Shown one piece after another: positions 50,689-59,229 of a stretch of DNA of 64,000 nt; position 1 is the first letter of the stretch, and the number at the start of each line of letters is the position of its first letter. Below the pieces are notes generated by a model. That model searched no databases. It was not told the origin of the DNA and was given only the letters and a program-made list of their open reading frames with translations. A program made the translations under genes and the position numbers. The stretch is from Acidimicrobiales bacterium (GTDB lineage Bacteria; Actinomycetota; Acidimicrobiia; Acidimicrobiales; MedAcidi-G1), in the NCBI GenBank assembly GCA_016845305.1, contig JAERSW010000039.1:43922-107921 (forward strand), written 5' to 3'.

Positions 50689-51873
50689 GTGCCGGACCGC
50701 GACTCCCTCGCCGAGCAGGTCCTCCGGGACCACGTCGACGTGGCCCGGAAGGTGGCGTCCGGGGGCTACAAGTGGACGCCGCAGGCCCCCGAGGTGATCC
50801 CGGCCTTCGTGGCCGAACACGACCTCGGGCCGCTGCCCGCCATGCAGGAGGCCCTCCGCCATGCCGTCGACATGGGTGGCTTCGGCTACCACCTCGGCGC
50901 CGAGGCGCTCGGCGAGGCCTTCGCCGGCTGGTGGTCGCGGCGACACGGGTGGGAGGCGGATCCGGCGCTGGTGGTGCCCAACGCCTCGGTGCTGCAGGGC
51001 GTGTGGGCCTGCGTCGAGGCGTTCACCTCGCCGGGCGACGCCGTCGTCCTCCCCACGCCCGTCTACTTCCCGTTCCATGACATCGCCCCCACGACCGGAC
51101 GCCGCATCGCCGACTGGCCACTGGTCCGCGACGCCGACGGCTGGCACCACGACCTGGACGCCCTCGAGCACCTGCTGGCCGACGACCCCGGGATCCGGAT
51201 GCTGCTGCTGTGCCACCCGCACAACCCGACGGGCAAGGTGCTCACCGAGCCGGAGCTCACCCGGATCGTGGAGCTGGCCGCCGAGCACGACGTGGTCATC
51301 GCCTCGGACGAGATCCACGCCGACTTCACCTATCCGGGCGGCGCGCACGTCCCCACCGCCACCATCCCGGGGGCTGCGCCGATCACCGTCACCCTGACCT
51401 CGGGCATCAAGACGTTCGCCATCGGCGGGTTGAAGGCCTCGGTGGCCGCCTTCGCCGACGAGCGCCTCCACGCCCGCTTCCTCGAGGTGCCGGCCAACCT
51501 GCTGGGCGGTCAGAACCGTCTCGGCAACCTCGCCGCGGTGGTCGGCTGGACGCACGGCGACGCCTGGGTGGACGAGCTCGTCGCCCTCTTCGACAGACAC
51601 CGCCACCACCTCGTGGACCGGCTGGCCGCCGAGTTGCCCGACGTCCGCGTCCACCTGCCCGAGTCGACCTTCCTGGCCTGGCTGGACCTGTCGGCCCACG
51701 AACCGGGCGACCGTCCCGATCGTTGGCTCCGCGACCGGACGAACGTGCTCTGCAAGGACGGCAACCTGTTCGGCAGCGGCGGAGCGGGCCACGTCCGGCT
51801 CACCTTCGGGACGTCCACGGCGATGCTCGACGAGATCCTGGACCGCATCACCACCGGCCTGTCCGGCAGGTAG
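50689..51873 (+). CDS. MalY/PatB-type PLP aminotransferase/C-S lyase
   Basis: 394 residues, fold-type I. YKWTPQAPEVIPAFVAEHD is the MalY-type start (normally KW...D.LP.W.AD.D), then LCHPHNPTGKVLTEPELTRI, IASDEIHADFTYPGG (PLP-Asp/Tyr region), PLP-Lys in TSGIKTFAIGG, and RLTFGTSTAMLDEILDRI. Usually cystathionine b-lyase or cysteine desulfhydrase. GTG start from leaderless promoter. Precedes creatinase on the same strand. Confidence 0.84.
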   Translation: MPDRDSLAEQVLRDHVDVARKVASGGYKWTPQAPEVIPAFVAEHDLGPLPAMQEALRHAVDMGGFGYHLGAEALGEAFAGWWSRRHGWEADPALVVPNASVLQGVWACVEAFTSPGDAVVLPTPVYFPFHDIAPTTGRRIADWPLVRDADGWHHDLDALEHLLADDPGIRMLLLCHPHNPTGKVLTEPELTRIVELAAEHDVVIASDEIHADFTYPGGAHVPTATIPGAAPITVTLTSGIKTFAIGGLKASVAAFADERLHARFLEVPANLLGGQNRLGNLAAVVGWTHGDAWVDELVALFDRHRHHLVDRLAAELPDVRVHLPESTFLAWLDLSAHEPGDRPDRWLRDRTNVLCKDGNLFGSGGAGHVRLTFGTSTAMLDEILDRITTGLSGR

Positions 51874-51992
51874 CCTTCCCCCATCAGCGGTTGACGTGCG
51901 GGCCACCGACGAGGTGGTCCGTTCGCCGTTTTCTCCCGAGCGATCGGGCCCAACGCTGTGCCGGCCCGGTCCCGAACCGAGGAGGTTCCCCG

Positions 51993-53222
51993 TTGGGCAT
52001 CGCACCCACCGACGACATGGTCCACGTGACCCGCTGGTACTGGGGTGAGAAGGAGTGGTCGCCGTTCTCGGCCGCCGAGATGGACCGCAGGCAGGACGCC
52101 CTGCGGGCCCACATGGCCGCCGAGGGCATCGACGCCTGCCTGCTCACCTCGTACCACAACATCTGCTACTACTCGGGCTGGCTGTTCTGCTACTTCGGCC
52201 GGAAGTACGGGATGGTCGTGGACGCCGAGAACGCCACCACCATCTCGGCCGGTATCGACGGCGGCCAGCCGTGGCGCCGCACCCACGGCGACAACGTCGT
52301 GTACTCCGACTGGCGTCGGGACAACTACTACCAGGCCGTCCGCGACCTGGTCGGTTCGGCCTCACGGGTCGGCGTGGAGTGCGACGCCCTGACCGTGGAC
52401 CAGTTCCGGGCGCTCCAGGACGCCCTCCCCGGCGTCGAGCTGGTCGACGTCGGCACGGCCACCATGTGGATGCGGACCGTCAAGTCGGCCGAGGAGCACG
52501 ACCTGATCCGCCACGGCACCCGCGTCTGCGACCTGGGCGCCGAGGCGTGTGTCGAGGCCGTGGCCGCTGGCGTGCCGGAGCACGAGATCGCCCTGGCCAC
52601 GACGTCGGCCATGGTCCGCGAGATCGCGGCCAGCTTCCCGTTCGTGGAGCTGATGGACACCTGGACGTGGTTCCAGTCGGGCATCAACACCGACGGCGCC
52701 CACAACCCGGTCACCAACAAGCTGGTCGAGTCGGGCGACATCCTGTCGCTCAACACGTTCCCGATGATCTTCGGCTACTACACGGCGCTGGAGCGGACGC
52801 TCTTCTGCGACCACGTCACCTCCGACGAGCACCTCCGCCTCTGGGAGGTCAACGTGGAGGTCCACGAGCGGGGCCTCGAACTGATCAAGCCGGGAGCCCG
52901 GTGCTGTGACATCGCCGCCGAGTTGAACGACATCTACCGGGGCTACGACCTGCTGCAGTACCGGTCGTTCGGCTACGGCCACAGCTTCGGCGTGCTGAGT
53001 CACTACTACGGCCGGGAGGCCGGCGTGGAGCTCCGCGAGGACGTCGAGACCGTGCTGGAGCCCGGCATGGTGGTGTCGATGGAGCCGATGATCGCCATCC
53101 CGGACGGCCAGCCGGGCGCCGGTGGCTACCGGGAGCACGACATCCTGATCGTGGGCGAGGACGGGGCCGAGAACATCACCGGCTTCCCGTTCGGCCCGGA
53201 GCACAACATCATCGGCGGCTGA
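51993..53222 (+). CDS. Creatinase (creatine amidinohydrolase)
   Basis: 409 residues. Pita-bread fold without metal ligands; it splits creatine into sarcosine and urea. Very close in text to Pseudomonas creatinase as I recall it: TSYHNICYYSGWLFCYFGRK (substrate Arg), ISAGIDGGQPWRR, MDTWTWFQSGINTDGAHNPV (catalytic His237), YYTALERTL (Glu267), FGYGHSFGVLSHYYGREAG and VVSMEPMI (Glu364). TTG start at 51993 chosen because GAGGAGG ends 7 nt before it; an ATG at 52017 lacks a site. Followed by a tandem duplication of its own last 15 bases. Confidence 0.92.
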   Translation: MGIAPTDDMVHVTRWYWGEKEWSPFSAAEMDRRQDALRAHMAAEGIDACLLTSYHNICYYSGWLFCYFGRKYGMVVDAENATTISAGIDGGQPWRRTHGDNVVYSDWRRDNYYQAVRDLVGSASRVGVECDALTVDQFRALQDALPGVELVDVGTATMWMRTVKSAEEHDLIRHGTRVCDLGAEACVEAVAAGVPEHEIALATTSAMVREIAASFPFVELMDTWTWFQSGINTDGAHNPVTNKLVESGDILSLNTFPMIFGYYTALERTLFCDHVTSDEHLRLWEVNVEVHERGLELIKPGARCCDIAAELNDIYRGYDLLQYRSFGYGHSFGVLSHYYGREAGVELREDVETVLEPGMVVSMEPMIAIPDGQPGAGGYREHDILIVGEDGAENITGFPFGPEHNIIGG

Positions 53223-53270
53223 ACCACCGGCGGCCGAACCATCGGCGGCCGAACCATCGGCGGCTGGGCC
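53211..53270. repeat. Four tandem 15-bp units at the creatinase 3' end
   Basis: ATCGGCGGCTGAACC and near copies at 53211, 53226, 53241 and 53256; the first unit contains the gene's own stop codon, so the copies arose outward from the gene end. Confidence 0.85.
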
Positions 53271-53274
53271 GTTC

Positions 53275-53315
53275 CCCGGCGCTCCTCGGCCTCTACGGAG
53301 GCCCGGGGCGCCGGG
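53275..53315. terminator. Nested hairpin between convergent genes
   Basis: Outer arms CCCGGCGC/GCGCCGGG and an inner GGCCTC-TACG-GAGGCC stem between creatinase and the leftward lipoprotein gene. Likely a bidirectional terminator. Confidence 0.65.
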
Positions 53316-53323
53316 CGGACGGC

Positions 53324-53998
53324 CTACTCGGAGGCCGCCGTGGTCGTGGTGGTCTCGGCGGGCGCCTCGGTGGTGGTCGTCGCGTCGGCCGGGGCCTCGG
53401 TGGTTGTCGTGGCGTCGTCGGCCGCGTCGTCGGTGGCCGCGTCGGCGGCGGCGTCATCGGCGGCGTCGGCCGCCTCGTCCTCTGCCGGGGCGGCCGTCGT
53501 CGTGGTGGGCGGTACCGGCACGCCGGAGGTGTCGAGGCCGCGGGCCTCGAGCTCGGCCAGGTGGGCGGCCCGGGTGCCGTTGCCGTACCAGCCGTCGGCC
53601 GTCACGCCGAGGAGCTCCTGGAGGATGACCGCCGGGTCGCTCGGGCCCCACTGGTAGGTGGCGGTGAGGATGGCGTCCTCGTTCAGGCCGACCGGGACGG
53701 TCACCGTCGGGACCTCGTCCTCGGCGGCGTCCGAGGCGTCGTCGGCGACGGCCATCGACGTCGTGGTCGCCGGGGCGGCGGTCGTGGTGGGCGCCGGTGC
53801 GGCGGAGGCGGCCACGGGGCGCTGGGCCAGCAACGAGACCTCGGCCTCCATCTCCATGAAGTCCTCGCGGAGCTGGATGATCTCCACCCGGAGCGTCTCC
53901 AACTCGTCGTCGTTGGTCTCCAGGAGTCCACAGCCGGTGGCGACCAGGGCCAGGACGGTGGAGACGAGGGCGGTCCGGAGGAGGGTGCGCGTCAGCAT
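53324..53998 (-). CDS. Lipoprotein with coiled coil and AHLA-type repeat domain
   Basis: 224 residues. Signal peptide and lipobox (VATGC, Cys23), a coiled-coil stretch (ELETLRVEIIQLREDFMEME), Thr/Ala linker, then a ~45-residue domain with LQELLGVTADGWYGNGTRAAH resembling a peptidoglycan-binding helix bundle, and an Ala/Asp/Thr-rich tail. The same domain occurs in the next gene. Likely surface protein bound to the cell wall. Confidence 0.68.
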   Translation of the reverse strand: MLTRTLLRTALVSTVLALVATGCGLLETNDDELETLRVEIIQLREDFMEMEAEVSLLAQRPVAASAAPAPTTTAAPATTTSMAVADDASDAAEDEVPTVTVPVGLNEDAILTATYQWGPSDPAVILQELLGVTADGWYGNGTRAAHLAELEARGLDTSGVPVPPTTTTAAPAEDEAADAADDAAADAATDDAADDATTTTEAPADATTTTEAPAETTTTTAASE

Positions 53999-54061
53999 GG
54001 CCGCAGTATTCCAGAGCGGAGGGGGTGGCGCGTGTCGCCCCGGTCGGTTTCGGGCACCTGC

Positions 54062-55396
54062 TCAGTTGCAGGTGGTCGAGGCGAAGTAGGCGGCCAACGA
54101 TTCGGTGGTGGTGGCCGCCCCGCCCTCGAGCGACACCGTGTAGTCGGTGGTCGACGTGGAGATGGTGTTCTTCCTCGTCCCGTCGGCGGTGATCGTGTAG
54201 GTGCCGGTGGTGCAGAGGACCACCTTCAGGTACGAGTTGGTGCCCGCCGTGTTGTCGTTGTCGCCGATGAGGACGTCGGACGGGTCGTAGATCCGCAGGT
54301 GGACGTCGAGGTCCGACGAGGTGAGGCGGACCGTCAGCTGGGCGCCGGCCACTCCCTTGAACTTCCAGGCGTCCCGCTTCCCGACGTTCAGCGACGCCGA
54401 GTACGAGTTGCCGGTGGTGATGAGGCCGAGCGAACGGTTGTAGAGCGTGGTGGTGGTGACCGGAGCGGCGGTCGTGGTGGTGGTCGACGTGGTCGTGGTC
54501 GTGGCAGGTGCCGCCGTCGTCGTGGTCGTCGTGGTGGTCGTCGTGGTGGTCGTGGTCGTGGCAGGTGCCGCCGTCGTGGTCGTCGAGGTGGTGGTCGTTG
54601 CCGAGGCGGGCGCGGCGGGCACTCCGGCAGTCGACAGGCCCCGGGCCGACAGCGCGGCCAGATGGGCGGTCCGGGTTCCCGAGCCGTAGACCCCGTCGGC
54701 GGTCGCCCCCAGCACCTGCTGGAGCAGGCGCACCCGGCCGCTGTTCTCCCCCCAGGCGAACGACGAGGTCAGTACCGCCGCCTCCGAGAGGGCGAATCCC
54801 GCCGTGGTCGACGGTGCCGAGGTGGTCGGAGGCGGGCTCGTGACCGGCGCCGTGGTGGCGGGGGGCGCCGTGGTCGATGGAGGCGACGTGGCCGCGGGGG
54901 CGGAGGTGGTCGCCGGAACGGTGGTGGTCGGCGGGGCCGAGGTGGCGGCCGGGGCGGAGGTCGTCGTACCGGCCGCCGGCGCCTCCTCGTCGACCGTGGC
55001 CACGGTGGTGGTCGGCGGGGCCGAGGTGGACGTGCCGGTCGAGCCGCCCTCGAGAAGCTCGGGGTCCCAGTCGGCCGCATCGCCGGGCGGCACCCGGATC
55101 ACGACGGGCGATCCGAGGGTCACGAGCGTCCCGGCCACCGGCACCTGCTCGACGACCGTGTCGGCGATGCCGTCGAGCCCGTCGACCTCCTCCACGACGG
55201 CCGGGGATCCGATGGTGGAGAGCACGCCGGCCGCGAACTGGACGGTCTTGCCCACCACCGACGGGACCTCGACCAGCACAGGGGTGTCGGTGGCGGCGTC
55301 CGGGAACAGGACCTGCTCGTCGTCGCCGTCCGAACAGGCGGCGACGGGGAGCAGGACGCCGACCAGCACCGCGCCCAGCAACCCCCGGATCCGCAT
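54062..55396 (-). CDS. PASTA-PPC lipoprotein with AHLA-type domain
   Basis: 444 residues. Lipobox PVAAC (Cys21), one PASTA domain (VEVPSVVGKTVQFAAGVLST to GSPVVIRVPPG), Thr/Pro/Ala linker, the shared LQQVLGATADGVYGSGTRTAH domain (about 225-265), a poly-Thr tract and a C-terminal PPC-type b-domain (GLITTGNSYSASLNVGKRD, LRIYDPSDVLIGDNDN). PASTA binds muropeptides or b-lactams, so the protein probably sits in the wall. ATG at 55396. Confidence 0.75.
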   Translation of the reverse strand: MRIRGLLGAVLVGVLLPVAACSDGDDEQVLFPDAATDTPVLVEVPSVVGKTVQFAAGVLSTIGSPAVVEEVDGLDGIADTVVEQVPVAGTLVTLGSPVVIRVPPGDAADWDPELLEGGSTGTSTSAPPTTTVATVDEEAPAAGTTTSAPAATSAPPTTTVPATTSAPAATSPPSTTAPPATTAPVTSPPPTTSAPSTTAGFALSEAAVLTSSFAWGENSGRVRLLQQVLGATADGVYGSGTRTAHLAALSARGLSTAGVPAAPASATTTTSTTTTAAPATTTTTTTTTTTTTTTAAPATTTTTSTTTTTAAPVTTTTLYNRSLGLITTGNSYSASLNVGKRDAWKFKGVAGAQLTVRLTSSDLDVHLRIYDPSDVLIGDNDNTAGTNSYLKVVLCTTGTYTITADGTRKNTISTSTTDYTVSLEGGAATTTESLAAYFASTTCN

Positions 55397-55490
55397 GCCC
55401 TCAGTCTTCCAGACGCCGGTTCCCGCCCCGGTGACGCGCCCGGGGAGCCTTCGAGACGGAGGGCGACCGGACGTTGTCACACCCCGTCGC

Positions 55491-55496
55491 TACCGT
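55491..55496 (+). promoter_or_regulatory. -10 box TACCGT of a leaderless promoter
   Basis: TACCGT, 6 nt, ATG at 55503. Confidence 0.5.
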
Positions 55497-55502
55497 CCGG
55501 AC

Positions 55503-56057
55503 ATGGTCACCGCTTCCCCGGTCCGCCCGGTGCCGACCGTCGCCCAGGGTCCCAGCCTCCGCGGGGAGGGCCTGCGCCCTCGTCCCCGTCCAGCGGCCTG
55601 CCCGCCGCGCCGGCGGCCGAACCGTCCACCCGCCTGCCAGCGCGCCCTCCACCTGGTCGACATCGAGAACCTCGCGGGTGCGCCCGAGTCCTGGACCCCG
55701 GCCAACCTCCGGACCACCTTCGCCGACTACCTGTCGGCCTCCGACTGGCATCCGGGCGACGCCCTCATCGTGGCCGCCAACCCGTTGGTCATGGTCCACA
55801 TCGCGTTCGAACTCGACGGCCTCCCCCACCGCTCCCAGTGCGGGACCGGGCCGGACGCCGCCGACCTCCTGCTCCTCCAGGCGGTGCCCAGCGACCTCGT
55901 GGCCCGCTACGACCGCCTCTCAGTGGGCAGCGGCGACCACGCGTTCGCTCCACTGGTGGCCGGCCTGAAGGGACGGATCCCCACGCTGGTGGTGCGATCC
56001 GCCGGTTGGCTCGCCGCCGAGCTCTACGCCGCCGCCGACCAGGTCGTCGACCTCTAG
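55503..56057 (+). CDS. NYN (PIN-like) domain protein
   Basis: 184 residues: Pro/Arg-rich N-terminus of ~45 residues, then ALHLVDIENLAGAPESWTPA (first Asp and Asn), GPDAADLLLLQAV and LSVGSGDHAFAPLVAGLK (Asp cluster). The acidic residues match NYN ribonucleases; probably a metal-dependent RNase. Its TAG overlaps the stop of the convergent serine hydrolase (shared CTAG). Confidence 0.75.
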   Translation: MVTASPVRPVPTVAQGPSLRGEGLRPRPRPAACPPRRRPNRPPACQRALHLVDIENLAGAPESWTPANLRTTFADYLSASDWHPGDALIVAANPLVMVHIAFELDGLPHRSQCGTGPDAADLLLLQAVPSDLVARYDRLSVGSGDHAFAPLVAGLKGRIPTLVVRSAGWLAAELYAAADQVVDL

Positions 56058-57451
56058 GACTCCGCCGGCCCGTCCTCGCCGCGTGCGGCGAGGACCGCTC
56101 CTTCGACGGCGTCGTAGAGGCGCTCGGCCAGCTCCCGTCCCTGCCCGGAGGTCGCCTCGAGCACCAGGTAGGCGCCGTACCCGGTGGCCGTATCGAGCCA
56201 GGGCATGCTCCCGTAGGCGCCGCCGTCCGACCGCCGTCCCGTCGCCCGGTCGACCCACCACCCCAGCCCGTACCCCACGCCCACGCCGTAGGCCAGGACG
56301 CCGTCGTCGTCATCCCCGAGCACGACGCCGGTCCGGTCGGCGAGGAGGCGCTCGACCGACCCGACCGTCAGGACCCGATCGTCGCCACACATCCCGTCGC
56401 GGAGGTACATGAGCAGCAGGGCCCCGTAGGCCCCCGTGGTCACGTAGGCCCCGCCCTCCATGTTCGGGTTGTCGGTGGCCACGAGAGTTCCCGGATCGCC
56501 GGCGAAGCCCGTGGGATAGCTGAAGGGCGGAGTGTCGAACTGGGTGAACGGGTTGTTGAAGGCCAGCACGTCCAGGCCGCACGGCTGCACGTAGACCTCG
56601 TCGATGAGTTCGGCCCACGTGCGACCCGAGGCCACCTCGGCGACCGCACCGGCCACCTGCCACTGGCCGCCCCCGTACCGGAACTCGGTGTCCGGTGGGA
56701 CGACGTCGCCGTCGTCGTCCGGCGTGGTGAAGATCTGCTCCGCACAGGCCTGCATGGTCCCGATCGGGAGGTACTGGCAGAGGTACGGGCCGTAGGCCGG
56801 GTTGGGGAACAGGCCGACCAGTCCCGAGACGCTCGAGAGGAGCTGGACCGGGGTGACGTCCGGGTTCCCGACACCCCACGGCGCCACGTCGGCCACCGGA
56901 GCGTCCACGTCGAGCAGGCCACGATCGTGGAGGTTCATGAGGACCCCGGCCACCAGCATCTTCGACGACGAGGCGACCAACGAGATCCGGTCCGGGCCGA
57001 ACTCCCCCCAGTGCTGGTGGTGGACGACGCCGTCATCACGCTCCACCACGATGAGCCCGGCGCCGTTCAGGCCGTGCTCGTCCACGTAGGCCTGGACGAT
57101 CGGGCCGACGGCGCTGAAGTCGTAGACCCGGGGCGGGAGGGTCGTGGTGGTCGGCGCGATCGTCGTGGTGGGTGGCGCCGTGGTGGGTGACGTCGTCGTG
57201 GGCGGCGCCGTGGTCGGTGCGACCGTGGTCGACGCCACCGTCGTGCTCGGTGCCACCGTCGTGGTTGGCGGCGCAGTTGTGGTCGGCGGTTCGGTAGCGC
57301 TCACTGCCACCGTCGTCGCGGGCGCCACCGTGGACGGCGCCGGAGCGGCATCGCCGGACGAGGACCCGGCTCCACAGCCCGCGGCGGCCAGGGCAGCCGC
57401 CCCGGCCAGGACCATCGCAGTCAGGACGGGCACGGCGGGGACGCGGGGCAT
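56054..57451 (-). CDS. Serine beta-lactamase-like hydrolase lipoprotein
   Basis: 465 residues. Lipobox LAAAGC (Cys26), Thr/Pro/Ala linker (40-106), then class C/DD-peptidase fold: SxxK at Ser161-Lys164 (LVASSSKMLVAGV), EFRYGGGQWQVAGAV (Tyr) and a C-terminal part with GLGWWVD. Probably an esterase or D-amino peptidase outside the membrane; the third KTG-type motif is not obvious. ATG at 57451. Confidence 0.8.
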   Translation of the reverse strand: MPRVPAVPVLTAMVLAGAAALAAAGCGAGSSSGDAAPAPSTVAPATTVAVSATEPPTTTAPPTTTVAPSTTVASTTVAPTTAPPTTTSPTTAPPTTTIAPTTTTLPPRVYDFSAVGPIVQAYVDEHGLNGAGLIVVERDDGVVHHQHWGEFGPDRISLVASSSKMLVAGVLMNLHDRGLLDVDAPVADVAPWGVGNPDVTPVQLLSSVSGLVGLFPNPAYGPYLCQYLPIGTMQACAEQIFTTPDDDGDVVPPDTEFRYGGGQWQVAGAVAEVASGRTWAELIDEVYVQPCGLDVLAFNNPFTQFDTPPFSYPTGFAGDPGTLVATDNPNMEGGAYVTTGAYGALLLMYLRDGMCGDDRVLTVGSVERLLADRTGVVLGDDDDGVLAYGVGVGYGLGWWVDRATGRRSDGGAYGSMPWLDTATGYGAYLVLEATSGQGRELAERLYDAVEGAVLAARGEDGPAES

Positions 57452-57503
57452 CGAGGGCACCGGGGGACGATAGGAATCCGAACCCCCTTGTGACGAACCG
57501 GGG

Positions 57504-59225
57504 TCAGGCCGAACAGCAGTCCCCGTCACCGTCACCGTCACCGTCAGGCACGATCGGCGCTCCGCCGCGGCAGAGGCACGAGGCCTCGATGGCCACGTCC
57601 GCACGGACCAGGGCGGCCTCCAGACGCGGCGCCAACGCCGCCGCCTCGTCGTCCCGACCCTGGAGGCGGAGGCACTCCTCGAGGCCGTGCAGCGCCCACA
57701 CGTTGTCGGGGTGGTGCCATGCCGCGGTGGTCGGCGAATCGAGGCCGAGGTCCTCGACGTAGGCCTCCTCGGCCTCGGTCAGGCGACCCTGCTCGAGCAG
57801 CAGCGCCCCGAGGGCGTGACGGGGCGGCTGCATCCACCCCCACGGCTCGTCGTACGGCAGGTCGTCGGCCAAACGCACGGCCCGGCGCAGGTGTCCGAAC
57901 GCCTCGTCGAACCGCCCCCGCCGGTACGCCAACTCGCCGTCGGCCATCGCCGAGGCCACCTCCAGGATGTCGAGGCAGGTGTTGTTGAAGACGAAGCGGG
58001 TGGCCGGGACCCGCCCGACGGCGGCCCGGAAGGCCTCCCGCTCGGCATCGGCGGCCTCCACCTCGCCGAGGACGGCCAGGGCGAGGGTGCGGGCGTAGTG
58101 GAGCATCGCCGTGGTCACGCAGTACAGGTCACCGTCGTCGGGGAACGGCTCGTCGAGGATCTCCTCCCAACGTCCGAACCGGATGTGGGGATGGACCTTC
58201 ATGGCCACGTACCCCTCCACCCAGTCGGCCATGGGCGGGCTCTCGACCTGCAGCACGTCCTCGGTCATGAAGCCGACGATCCCGTCGACGGCCTCCAGCG
58301 ACGCCCCGAGGTCGCCGAGCATCATCGCCGCGTAGAGCTTGTGGTGCTGGCTGTGGGCCATCGTGGTCGCCTGCCGGACCGGGTCACCCCGCACCGCCAG
58401 GTAGCGGCGGTGGGCGGCGATGGCCGTGTCGTTGGCCACCACGGCCTCCCGGTAGCGCCCACACCGGACGTCCACGTGGCCGGGCATGTGGCAGAGGTGG
58501 TCGGCGTCGGGCACCAGGCCCCGCAACCGGTCCGCGCTGTCCTGCGCCCGATCGGGGTGCAGCGACATCTCGAGGGCGTGGATGTGGAGGTGGAGGAGGC
58601 CGGCGTGGGGGTCGGCGCCGGTGCGGTCGTGGCGCTCGATGGCGCCCTCCAGCACCTCGAGGATCTCCACCGTGTCGGCACCGTCGGCGGGCTCGCCGGT
58701 GGCGAGGTTCCACAGCTTCCACGGGGTGCGGTTCAGCATGGCCTCGGCGAACAGCATGGCCACGTCGACGTCCTCGGGATGCGCCGCGTACACCTCGCGC
58801 ATGGCGTCCGCATAGGCGTCGGTCCACGGGGTGAAGTCGTCGACCGGCTCGGCCTGCGGGTGGCGCGCCGTGAGGGCCCGGACCAGGGCGCGCTCAGCGT
58901 CCGTCGCCCGACTGGACAGATCCTCGACCAACGCCAGGGCCCGCCGGCTGGCCCGGTGGGTCTCGGCCAGCATGGTGCGGAGCTCCACGGGATCGAAGCG
59001 GCCCCACTGCTTGTTGTAGTACGGGCCCACGGCGTAGGCGATGCCCCACCAGGCCATGGCGCACTCGGGGTCGTGGTCGGCGGCCTGCCGGAAGCAGTGC
59101 TCGGCCTCCTCGTGGTTGAACGACCAGATCCACACCAGGCCCCGCCCGAACCAGTCCCGCGCCTCCGGCGAGTCGGTGGTCACGGTGCGCCGCACGCTGC
59201 CGAGGTCGAATTGCTCGTCCCCCAT
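57504..59225 (-). CDS. TPR-repeat protein
   Basis: 573 residues of helical repeats (AEHCFRQAADHDPECAMAWW, then HCxM-rich middle: CHMPGHVDVRCGRYREAVVA, and LEQGRLTEAEEAYVEDLGLD). Ends with Cys residues and a DGDGDGDGDCCSA tail from a (CCGTCA)n tract. Resembles cytosolic TPR proteins of unknown function in actinobacteria and proteobacteria. Last gene of the catabolic cluster, 4 nt after the AhpD-like stop. Confidence 0.75.
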   Translation of the reverse strand: MGDEQFDLGSVRRTVTTDSPEARDWFGRGLVWIWSFNHEEAEHCFRQAADHDPECAMAWWGIAYAVGPYYNKQWGRFDPVELRTMLAETHRASRRALALVEDLSSRATDAERALVRALTARHPQAEPVDDFTPWTDAYADAMREVYAAHPEDVDVAMLFAEAMLNRTPWKLWNLATGEPADGADTVEILEVLEGAIERHDRTGADPHAGLLHLHIHALEMSLHPDRAQDSADRLRGLVPDADHLCHMPGHVDVRCGRYREAVVANDTAIAAHRRYLAVRGDPVRQATTMAHSQHHKLYAAMMLGDLGASLEAVDGIVGFMTEDVLQVESPPMADWVEGYVAMKVHPHIRFGRWEEILDEPFPDDGDLYCVTTAMLHYARTLALAVLGEVEAADAEREAFRAAVGRVPATRFVFNNTCLDILEVASAMADGELAYRRGRFDEAFGHLRRAVRLADDLPYDEPWGWMQPPRHALGALLLEQGRLTEAEEAYVEDLGLDSPTTAAWHHPDNVWALHGLEECLRLQGRDDEAAALAPRLEAALVRADVAIEASCLCRGGAPIVPDGDGDGDGDCCSA

Positions 59226-59229
59226 GGAC

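Noticed and set aside
54447..54843. Long repetitive GTGGTCGTC tracts that look like a repeat array or an antisense poly-Val gene
   Set aside because: They are the reverse complement of Thr-rich linker codons in a real lipoprotein gene; there are no spacers, so no CRISPR.
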